Assembly (NCBI GenBank): GCA_003446775.1
Contig: DMCH01000045.1
Span: 1-10,517, forward strand
Direction of reading: 5' to 3'
Source: Chloroflexota bacterium
Lineage (GTDB): Bacteria; Chloroflexota; Dormibacteria; Dormibacterales; Dormibacteraceae
DNA length: 10,517 nucleotides
In this document: positions 5,783 through 10,517 of the stretch, in pieces
Position numbering within the stretch: position 1 is the stretch's first letter
Layout of the letters: each line of letters opens with the position of its first letter
Translations under genes and position numbers: made by a program
The notes under the pieces: generated by a model
Told to the model about the DNA's origin: nothing
Database searches by the model: none
What the model saw: the letters and a program-made list of their open reading frames with translations, nothing else

Positions 5783-6964
5783 TTATGACGGTTCTGGTTT
5801 CGCAGCTTCTACGGCGTACTCGCGAGTTATGAACGAGGACATGATCGCCCTGGCGTCATCGATCACCCGGTCGAGTTCAGCCTGATCGACGCCCTCTGGA
5901 TCGGATGCGTTCACGTGTCGCATGTGCTTCTCGGGCTTATTGGCGAGGATTTTTATTCGCTCCACCGACTTGCGGGACACCCCGAGCGCATCAGCGAGGC
6001 CGCTCCAGTCCGTGTCGTAGTAGTCCTTCAGCATCTCGATGAGGCTGTATAGGGCGATCATGGTTTGCCTTGGTGTACTGCCCGGGCGCGTTGCTTGGTC
6101 GATGTATCCAACGCCGCGCTTTATCTGGGACTTAGCGAATACAGCACGCTTGCGCTGCTGAACCGTTTCTTGCTGCTTGGACACGGCCGCCATGCCTGAA
6201 TGGAAATCGCCTATGAGCTTCTCCCTGGCCACGCGTAACTCCTCCTCGTCTTTTACCGGCCATTTGAGGCCCGGTCCGAATCGGTGACCCAAGAAGGCGT
6301 TGACTCCCTTGAATAACGATTCCTCTTCGTCGTGGTCGCTGGGTGGCGGGAGGCAGACAACTGTCCCGTTGCCGACTGTGATTTCAGCGGCGACGGCGCC
6401 GCCGGCTCGATTGCGAGCAAGAATTTGAACGTTGGGCTCATCCTCGAACCAACGACCGAGCCTGGCCTCGAACCGTTGAACGCCCTCCAAATACTGGTCA
6501 AACTCGCTTCCTGATCCGGTCGGTTCGACCGACGTGCCGGAGCCTGGCGCTATTAGGTCCATTTGACCGGAGTAAGGAAACGTAAGGTGGTCGGCCCACC
6601 ACACAAGATTGGTGTGCGGATTCGAATACGACGACTGCAGGAACTGCAGTTCGGTCGGCACGACTAGAACAACAAGCAAGCCTCCGGCCCGGAGAAAGTC
6701 ACCCAGCTCGTCCGACTTCCTGCCGAAGTCGACCTCGGATCTAACGACCGTCTCGATGTCGGGCGCGGACAACATCACAAGACGCGTCCATTCAGGCTTT
6801 ATAACGATGGCCTCGTACTCGGCCAAGTAATGCGACGAGCTCAGGAGGCCATCCTGCACTGAGATGAGTTTCAAAACCCTGAACTTCTCGGCAGCCACGA
6901 TGATTAAGAGTCTAGTAACCCCCTCGGCCCTTGCCTCGACGCGCGCTCTTGCAACACGTGGCAC
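5783..6964 (-). CDS. Two-part hypothetical protein: Rossmann-like front, helical C-terminal domain, 393 aa
   Basis: No family name is assigned. Residues about 18-230 look like an alpha/beta domain of the ThuA/GATase kind: RLLIIVAAEKFRVLKLI, a YEAIVIKPEW strand, DFLRAGGLLVVLVVP at 89-103, and later GNGTVVCLPPPSD at 198-210, the typical final strand of such folds. Residues 240-285 form a charged coiled coil. Residues 295-385 are a helical domain with ALYSLIEMLKDYY, a possible HTH (WSGLADALGVSRKSVERIKI, 320-339) and LANKPEKHMRHVNA at 340-353, a pattern seen near the C-terminus of many uncharacterised, HEPN-like or defence-linked proteins. The start GTG at 6964 gives the longest frame but has no ribosome site; GTG at 6898 is an alternative. 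It is divergent from the three-TM gene across 322 nt. A sensor or regulator with an attached effector domain is a guess. Confidence 0.75.
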   Translation of the reverse strand: MPRVARARVEARAEGVTRLLIIVAAEKFRVLKLISVQDGLLSSSHYLAEYEAIVIKPEWTRLVMLSAPDIETVVRSEVDFGRKSDELGDFLRAGGLLVVLVVPTELQFLQSSYSNPHTNLVWWADHLTFPYSGQMDLIAPGSGTSVEPTGSGSEFDQYLEGVQRFEARLGRWFEDEPNVQILARNRAGGAVAAEITVGNGTVVCLPPPSDHDEEESLFKGVNAFLGHRFGPGLKWPVKDEEELRVAREKLIGDFHSGMAAVSKQQETVQQRKRAVFAKSQIKRGVGYIDQATRPGSTPRQTMIALYSLIEMLKDYYDTDWSGLADALGVSRKSVERIKILANKPEKHMRHVNASDPEGVDQAELDRVIDDARAIMSSFITREYAVEAAKPEPS

Positions 6965-7286
6965 TGGCGAGATCGCGCGGAAGTCTCAGAGAGGGCTCTC
7001 GACAGGAGCGAAGTGGTTGGCGCCCGAGATTTGAGCCCAGGCCTCACGCAGACCAAGGCGGTTTCGTCCTCTCTGACCGTTTTCGAGGGCTTGAGTTCAA
7101 TTGGGAGCCTTACCAGGCGATTCGAAGCCTGTTCCATCCACCAATCTCGCCTGAACTCCTAAATGAACTAATACGCGGCGCCGCTACCCTGCAATCCGCC
7201 CCGTCGAGGAGGCTCGAACAGCGGTCTGGGTTGCTAGGCCATAACCTTACTCACGGACTGCGTGTTCGAATTGCCGCATCACCGCC
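6965..7286. other. Intergenic region between divergent genes
   Basis: This 322-nt stretch separates the 393-aa gene (minus) and the 386-aa gene (plus) and should hold both promoters, although no convincing -35/-10 pair stands out. It contains an inverted repeat GAGAG-GG-CTCTC (about 6989-7000), a degenerate tRNA 3' end (7014-7048, listed separately) and a partial copy, GGGTTGCTA at 7228-7236, of the 12-bp repeat found beside the tRNA. Open frames crossing it do not look like protein. Confidence 0.5.
7014..7048 (-). repeat. Degenerate copy of the tRNA-Pro 3' portion (possible decayed att site)
   Basis: Read on the minus strand, these 35 nt align with the last 37 nt of the tRNA-Pro gene (8727 down to 8691, including CCA). 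By hand there are 28 identities in 37 columns with two single-base gaps: an exact CGTGAGGCC block, then GGG, TCAAATC, and a final ACCA. The copy is in the same orientation as the intact tRNA, as expected for an attachment-site repeat. It lacks a pairing T-arm and cannot be a functional tRNA. It is probably a relic of an earlier insertion at this tRNA. Confidence 0.5.
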
Positions 7287-8447
7287 ATGAATAAGAAAGC
7301 CGAGCTCAGGGTATCCCGCAGAGGCCTCAAGGCTAAGCTCGCGGGACAAATCAAGGAAGGACATGAGCTCGCGGGGAGCGCCCGCAGTGCGGCGGGAATG
7401 ACGTTGCCCGGTATGTCAGCACGATATGAACGGCAATACCGGGCTTGGGATGGCCTAAATCAGAGAATTCTGGATACCCAATTCACGGATTCATCGCCAG
7501 GCAGTGACTACAGGGGTCTACATCAGACGGAAGTCCTGTCGTATCGCGCGGAGGAAAGCGAACTTCTTATTAATCTGGCGAACCGAGTCGAACTCAAGCT
7601 TGGTTGGCTTGAGGGACTCGTCCCGGCTCTTGACATGTACGGTGAAGCGCCGCCCCCATCCACCAAAGACAAGACAGGCAAGCAACTGAAGGCCTCCGCG
7701 GATCCCGTCTACGCGGGATCGAAGTTGCACTCTCTTCCACAGCGAGTAGCACTTGCCGGCGGTGTGCTTACGTCGCTCGGCGTCGTTATGGGAGCCCTTC
7801 TCAATAATGCCCCGTCGCGCATGAACAACAGTCAGTTGGGCGCTGTGATCCTAGCCGCCATAGCGGGCGCAATTGTTGGTGGTCTCGTGGGCTGGTGGCT
7901 GGGGCGGACCAGCGACTGGGGCCGCGCCATTACTTCGCTCATCGGGTTGACTGCAGGTTTCACACTATTCAGCCTCGTTGCAAGCGCTCTCGCTTTGTCA
8001 GGCTTTGGTAGCGGTCCGATCCATTCGACAAGTGGGACACCAAGCGGAGGTTCCCAGCCATTCATACGAGACCCGAGTCCCGCGGGCACCTATGCGGTTC
8101 TGTTTAATACGCCTTCGATGACATTGCTGCCAGGCGGTCAACTTTCGATTGCGGTTGGACCGGGTTCAACAACTACGGGCTACCCGCATGCATTAGTCGT
8201 TACAGTCGTAAGCGCCTCAACGCCAGGGTGCCCTTACGACGACGTCAACCCAGTGAGCAATGAGGACTTCTACGGCTTCGTGGGGGTGATTGGATTTACG
8301 TACTTCGTCGCAGTGACCAAGGCCGAAACGAGAGACATCCAGATATTCGCGGGTAGATATACCGGCACACCGCTAGGCCTTGGATGTCAGCGCCCAACAC
8401 ACTCAACGTCTCCAGAAGGGGCGCTTGAACAGCTGGGCAAACCCTAG
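7287..8447 (+). CDS. Three-TM membrane protein with extracytoplasmic C-terminal domain, 386 aa
   Basis: No named family is assigned. Residues 1-120 are a soluble helical N-terminal module (LKAKLAGQIKEGHELAG, then RYERQYRAWDGLNQRIL and a DYRGL segment), a layout that recurs as an adapter region in various bacterial conflict-type proteins. A linker is followed by three hydrophobic helices at about 153-173, 184-206 (rich in Ala/Gly, GAIVGGLVGWWLG) and 213-240. Residues 241-386 start with a Gly/Ser/Thr-rich stretch and continue as a likely beta-rich domain with paired cysteines (GCPYDD, LGLGCQRP), which the odd number of TM helices places outside the cell. The ATG at 7287 has no evident ribosome site. 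It is divergent from the 393-aa gene, and its TAG stop overlaps the stop of the 45-aa gene on the other strand. A signalling or pore-forming effector is possible; nothing in the sequence proves it. Confidence 0.78.
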   Translation: MNKKAELRVSRRGLKAKLAGQIKEGHELAGSARSAAGMTLPGMSARYERQYRAWDGLNQRILDTQFTDSSPGSDYRGLHQTEVLSYRAEESELLINLANRVELKLGWLEGLVPALDMYGEAPPPSTKDKTGKQLKASADPVYAGSKLHSLPQRVALAGGVLTSLGVVMGALLNNAPSRMNNSQLGAVILAAIAGAIVGGLVGWWLGRTSDWGRAITSLIGLTAGFTLFSLVASALALSGFGSGPIHSTSGTPSGGSQPFIRDPSPAGTYAVLFNTPSMTLLPGGQLSIAVGPGSTTTGYPHALVVTVVSASTPGCPYDDVNPVSNEDFYGFVGVIGFTYFVAVTKAETRDIQIFAGRYTGTPLGLGCQRPTHSTSPEGALEQLGKP

Positions 8448-8581
8448 TCCTTCGTGCCTTCTTCGAGGACTTCTTTAAGCTGACGGTCGACAAGCGGAGG
8501 AAGGCTATCCAAGTACACCTGATTCCGAGCCGGATTTGTACTCTCTGGACAGGACGACGGGTGGTTCGTTTCTGTGGGCAC
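8444..8581 (-). CDS. Small hydrophilic protein, 45 aa
   Basis: A short frame from GTG 8581 encodes an N-terminal disordered Pro/Thr/Ser stretch, then NPARNQVYLDSLPPLVDRQL and a charged helix KEVLEEGTKD. A compact Y-L-x-x-LPPL turn followed by an amphipathic helix is the look of a genuine small protein; similar NPAR...YL..LPPL tails occur in my recollection of actinobacterial mobile-element small ORFs, though I cannot verify this here. Its TAG shares CTAG with the stop of the convergent three-TM gene, so both genes end exactly at the same place, which supports coding. No ribosome site is visible. The tandem 12-bp repeats lie 28-51 nt upstream of its start and might be its operator. Confidence 0.5.
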   Translation of the reverse strand: MPTETNHPSSCPESTNPARNQVYLDSLPPLVDRQLKEVLEEGTKD

Positions 8582-8608
8582 ATCGAATCAGCCGACCAGG
8601 TTCAGCGT

Positions 8609-8632
8609 GGGTTGCTACACGGGTTGCTACAC
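8609..8632. repeat. Perfect tandem 12-bp direct repeat (GGGTTGCTACAC x2)
   Basis: Two identical 12-mers lie head to tail, at 8609-8620 and 8621-8632, 58 nt from the tRNA 3' end on the island side. Position and spacing fit arm-type integrase or excisionase binding sites flanking an attachment core. Because the 45-aa gene starts just beyond (8581, minus), they may alternatively be an operator. Partial matches occur at 7228-7236 (GGGTTGCTA) and 4351-4358 (TTGCTACA). Confidence 0.85.
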
Positions 8633-8690
8633 CAATACACCGGCGCTATCAGGTTAGCTCCGCCGATTTGATGAATCTGAATTCGAATTT

Positions 8691-8767
8691 TGGTCGGGGG
8701 CGAGGGATTTGAACCCTCGGCCTCACGGTCCCGAACCGTGCGCGCTGCCAAACTGCGCCAGCCCCCG
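8691..8767 (-). tRNA. tRNA-Pro (anticodon CGG), CCA encoded
   Basis: The minus strand folds as a standard cloverleaf. The 7-bp acceptor CGGGGGC pairs with GCCCCCG, discriminator A, then genomic CCA (8691-8693). The D-arm has GCGC/GCGC, the anticodon stem CACGG/CCGTG carries the loop TTCGGGA (anticodon CGG, decoding CCG), and the T-arm GAGGG-TTCAAAT-CCCTC is intact. The gene starts 41 nt after the thioesterase stop and its 3' end marks the edge of the mobile region. tRNA-Pro is a known target for actinobacterial integrative elements such as pSAM2. Confidence 0.97.
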
Positions 8768-8808
8768 ACGCGGATGTGAATTCTAGACGCCTACGGTCGT
8801 CGGCCCCC

Positions 8809-9249
8809 TCAGCGCGCCGGGCCGTGCGCACCACCGAGCTCGGCGTCGACCTGCGTCTTCACCGCTGACAGAGTCGCCGTCGCGTCCGCGATCCGCGACC
8901 CGTCGTCGCGGTTCTCGACAAAGGCAGAGGTATAGATCAGGGAGCGCCGCACGTTCTCGACCTTTCCAACCACCCGGACGGGTTCGCCCAGCTTCAAAGG
9001 TCGCCGATAGCTCACCTGCAGACGCCCCGTCACCCCCGGGTGGCCGGCGTGCCAGGCCGCCCAGCCGACCGCTTCGTCCAGCATCAGCGCGACCACGCCG
9101 CCATGGGCCATCCCGGACCAGCTCTGATAGCGATCGGGGACCACGAACTCGGCCACCGATCCTTCGGGGCCAGGCACAAACTCAAGGCGAAGTCCCTCCG
9201 TGTTCAGAGGGCCGCACCCGAAACAGTGGCCGTCGAAACGCACCTCCAT
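8809..9249 (-). CDS. PaaI/4HBT-type hotdog-fold thioesterase
   Basis: This 146-aa protein belongs to the hotdog thioesterases that hydrolyse acyl-CoA thioesters in the cytoplasm, probably as a tetramer or dimer. The opening FDGHCFGCGPLNTEGLRLEF is a strong signature of the actinobacterial branch (CFGCG..N..GL), and the active-site helix is MAHGGVVALMLDEAVGWAA, with the HGG turn and catalytic-type Asp. Later strands include VTGRLQVSYRRPLKLGEPV, the usual substrate-binding edge, then VRVVGKVENVRRSLIYTSAF. Length is normal. The ATG at 9249 starts a few residues before the first motif and there is no good ribosome site. It is 35 nt downstream of the ABM-like gene and likely shares its messenger. 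Substrate cannot be told from sequence. Confidence 0.9.
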   Translation of the reverse strand: MEVRFDGHCFGCGPLNTEGLRLEFVPGPEGSVAEFVVPDRYQSWSGMAHGGVVALMLDEAVGWAAWHAGHPGVTGRLQVSYRRPLKLGEPVRVVGKVENVRRSLIYTSAFVENRDDGSRIADATATLSAVKTQVDAELGGAHGPAR

Positions 9250-9284
9250 GACGGCTAAATCATCGCGTGCGGCGAGTGATGCTG

Positions 9285-9578
9285 TTAGTCGCCCCCGTGC
9301 ACCACGACCGGGCCCTGAAGCATCTCGAGGAACTCGACATTGAGGTCCGCGAGGTTAGAGCCCACCCATTCGGCGCTCGCCTCCGCGGCCTTGCGTCCTG
9401 ATTTTTCGTCGAGGAATCCGGAGACTGACGTGAGGTGGCTCTCATCCTCCTGGACGACGTAATAGCTCTCGAATCCCTCCAGCTTGCTGAGCCTGTCCAG
9501 CCACACCTCGTCCACGCGGCGGACGACCTCCGCCATCTTGCTCGGCGGCACCCGGTAATGACGGATCGTCAAGTACAT
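9285..9578 (-). CDS. ABM-like dimeric alpha-beta barrel protein, 97 aa
   Basis: The sequence starts MYLTIRHYRVPPSKMAEVVR and continues through VDEVWLDRLSKLEGFESYYV, the beta-alpha-beta pattern of the antibiotic-biosynthesis-monooxygenase (ABM) / dimeric ferredoxin-like barrel superfamily. Further segments (SHLTSVSGFLDEKSGRKAAE, ADLNVEFLEMLQG) complete the single-domain fold. Such proteins act as small monooxygenases, heme-degrading enzymes or stress-related proteins; I see no heme-ligand or other residue that selects one of these. The ATG at 9578 is well supported by a GAGAGGAG ribosome site 9 nt upstream. It is 15 nt downstream of the UBP zinc-finger gene, forming an operon with it and with the thioesterase. 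Confidence 0.82.
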   Translation of the reverse strand: MYLTIRHYRVPPSKMAEVVRRVDEVWLDRLSKLEGFESYYVVQEDESHLTSVSGFLDEKSGRKAAEASAEWVGSNLADLNVEFLEMLQGPVVVHGGD

Positions 9579-9593
9579 GCAGCCAATCTCCTC

Positions 9594-9893
9594 TCAGACG
9601 CTGTGAGCGACGTGGCCGCGAACCGGCCAGCCGGTGGGATCGAGCTCAACCTCGTCCACGAAGCACCAGCCCCAGTCCTCGCCCGGCTCGAACGACCTCA
9701 TGATCGGGTGGTGGGTGTGATGGAAATGGGCGGTCGCGTGCTTCCCCGGAGAGCTATCGCAGCAGCCCACATGGCCGCAGGTCATGCACAGCCGCAGGTG
9801 CACCCAGCGACCCCCGGTCTTGAGGCAGTCCTCGCAACCGTCCGCGCCGGCGGTGACCTCCCGGACCTGGTCGAGATGCGTGCATACGGGCAT
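9594..9893 (-). CDS. UBP-type zinc-finger protein, 99 aa
   Basis: The protein is a single ZnF-UBP domain. Visible ligands follow the family pattern: Cys4-x-His6 (CTH), Cys20-x2-Cys23 (CEDC), Cys36-x2-Cys39 with Cys44/Cys45 (CMTCGHVGCC), His52 and the His cluster at 56-62 (AHFHHTHHP). In eukaryotes this fold binds the C-terminus of ubiquitin; many actinobacteria carry stand-alone versions of about 100 aa whose role is unknown. The C-terminal DWGWCFVDEVELDP is also typical. The ATG at 9893 starts immediately before the first ligands. It is divergent from the membrane-protein gene (49 nt between starts), and is the first gene of the minus-strand operon that ends with the thioesterase. Confidence 0.92.
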   Translation of the reverse strand: MPVCTHLDQVREVTAGADGCEDCLKTGGRWVHLRLCMTCGHVGCCDSSPGKHATAHFHHTHHPIMRSFEPGEDWGWCFVDEVELDPTGWPVRGHVAHSV

Positions 9894-9942
9894 GGGCAAG
9901 ATCAGCGTACGACGCCCACGAGAATCGCGGACAATCCGAGGC

Positions 9943-10517
9943 GTGACCGGAGCAGCCGTCGTGCTGATCACTACGTTCCTGGCCTCGGCGGTCGAGGCCA
10001 TCGAGATGGTCACGATCGTGCTGGGCGTCGGGGCCACCCGCGGCTGGCGGTCCACGCTGGTCGGGGTCGGCGCCGGCTTTGCGGTGCTCGCAGCAGTCGT
10101 GGCCGCCCTCGGACTGGCGCTGAGCCGCGTTCCCATTGGGCCGCTCCGGCTGATCGTGGGCGCCCTTCTTCTCATCTTCGGCCTGCAGTGGTTCCGCAAG
10201 GGCGTCATGCGGGTCGCGGCCCACGGCCTCGCCGGCATCCGCCTGCACCCCGAGGACGAGCCACCCGAATGGAGCGGTGAGGGATTCGATTGGCTCGCGT
10301 TCGTGCTGTCCTTCAAGGGCGTGGTGCTCGAAGGGCTCGAGGTCGCGTTCATCGTGGTCTCGTTCGGCGCCAACGCGAACCAGCTCGGGGCGGCGGTGAT
10401 CGGCGGGGTCGGTGCTGTGATCGTCATCGGCGCGATCGGCCTCGTCCTCCATGGACCCGTATCGCGCATCCCGCGCAGCCTCCTGCAGCTGGTCGTCGGG
10501 ATCCTGCTCACGACCTT
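9943..10517 (+). CDS. COG4280-like membrane protein, 3'-truncated by window end
   Basis: The 191 codons visible from the GTG at 9943 encode a polytopic inner-membrane protein. The opening VLITTFLASAVEAIEMVTIV is followed by LGVGATRGWRS, then further hydrophobic helices around 38-60 and 67-81, a hydrophilic loop (about 82-115, with HPEDEPPEW), and a second half beginning FVLSFKGVVLEGLEVAFIVV. Each half carries an acidic E-x-x-E helix (Glu18/Glu21 and Glu130/Glu133), suggestive of a duplicated transporter with the acidic residues inside the membrane, as in FTR1- or UPF0016-like cation carriers. The resemblance to COG4280 predicted membrane proteins is from memory. No transported ion can be stated. 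The start has GAGG very close upstream, so it is moderately sure. The gene continues past the right edge. Confidence 0.85.
   Translation, partial: MTGAAVVLITTFLASAVEAIEMVTIVLGVGATRGWRSTLVGVGAGFAVLAAVVAALGLALSRVPIGPLRLIVGALLLIFGLQWFRKGVMRVAAHGLAGIRLHPEDEPPEWSGEGFDWLAFVLSFKGVVLEGLEVAFIVVSFGANANQLGAAVIGGVGAVIVIGAIGLVLHGPVSRIPRSLLQLVVGILLTT

Larger units (their letters stand above)
1..8690. mobile_element. tRNA-Pro-linked integrative island (left end not in window)
   Basis: The segment has an excisionase/integrase pair at the left, several unrelated accessory genes of unknown function, gene remnants, lower GC than the right flank, and an abrupt end at the 3' terminus of a complete tRNA gene. That is the classic layout of an integrated element, because integrases that target a tRNA 3' end leave the tRNA intact. 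No exact duplicate of the tRNA 3' end (attL/attR) is present in the window, so the far boundary is probably left of base 1. There are no conjugation, replication or virion genes in view, so this is either one end of a larger element or a small or decayed island. Confidence 0.65.

Noticed and set aside
6931..7290. Plus-strand open frame of 119 aa ending in an ATGA overlap with the three-TM gene
   Set aside because: Its first part is antisense to the 393-aa gene and it runs through the tRNA-like remnant; composition is low-complexity Arg/Pro and no domain is visible. The ATGA overlap is probably chance.
8649..8834. Minus-strand 61-aa frame
   Set aside because: It is the translation of the tRNA-Pro gene and flanks.
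9435..10280. Plus-strand 281-aa frame and long minus-strand frames over 9754-10511
   Set aside because: High-GC shadows (Arg/Pro/His-rich) of the UBP zinc-finger, ABM and membrane-protein genes; only the last 99 residues of the minus frame ending at 9594 are real.
1..10517. CRISPR array
   Set aside because: No regularly spaced repeats with unique spacers were seen; the only tandem repeat is the 12-bp pair at 8609-8632.

Overview
The window joins a mobile, accessory region (about 1-8690) to an ordinary chromosomal region (8691-10517). The right part is very GC-rich (46/60 G+C at 9001-9060 and 48/60 at 10021-10080 by hand count). Sampled island sequence is clearly lower (34/60 at 4801-4860). 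High GC, many GTG starts, an integrase of the GNGEGS type and a tRNA with an encoded CCA end suggest a high-GC Actinomycetota bacterium. A Thermoleophilia-like lineage is possible, but that is a guess from gene flavour, not proven.

Left end (1-1460): a 16-G homopolymer, a small excisionase-type helix-turn-helix gene, and a translationally coupled tyrosine integrase with all its catalytic residues. The other boundary of the element is not visible and presumably lies left of base 1.

Cargo (1461-8690): a minus-strand set made of a PIN-domain nuclease-like protein, a two-TM/helical protein, a Cys/His-rich zinc-ribbon protein, a helical protein with a winged-helix-like tail, a 275-aa helical hypothetical protein and a 57-aa single-pass membrane peptide. 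A truncated plus-strand membrane gene sits between the PIN gene and the rest. Further right a 393-aa two-part protein (Rossmann-like front, helical tail) is divergent from a 386-aa three-TM protein with an outer domain. A 45-aa gene runs tail-to-tail with the latter, the two sharing a CTAG at their stops. None of these is a recognised named system. Their composition (nuclease, membrane effectors, small metal-binding and sensor-like proteins, in a variable slot between an integrase and a tRNA) is that of a defence or conflict island, which is inference.

Boundary: a complete tRNA-Pro(CGG) on the minus strand (8691-8767), with its 3' end facing the island. A perfect tandem 12-bp repeat lies 58 bp inside. 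A degenerate copy of the tRNA 3' portion at 7014-7048 suggests that the island grew by more than one insertion at this tRNA.

Right flank (8768-10517): a minus-strand operon of a UBP-type zinc-finger protein, an ABM-like dimeric barrel protein and a PaaI-type hotdog thioesterase. Divergent from it is the start of a COG4280-like membrane protein that runs off the window.
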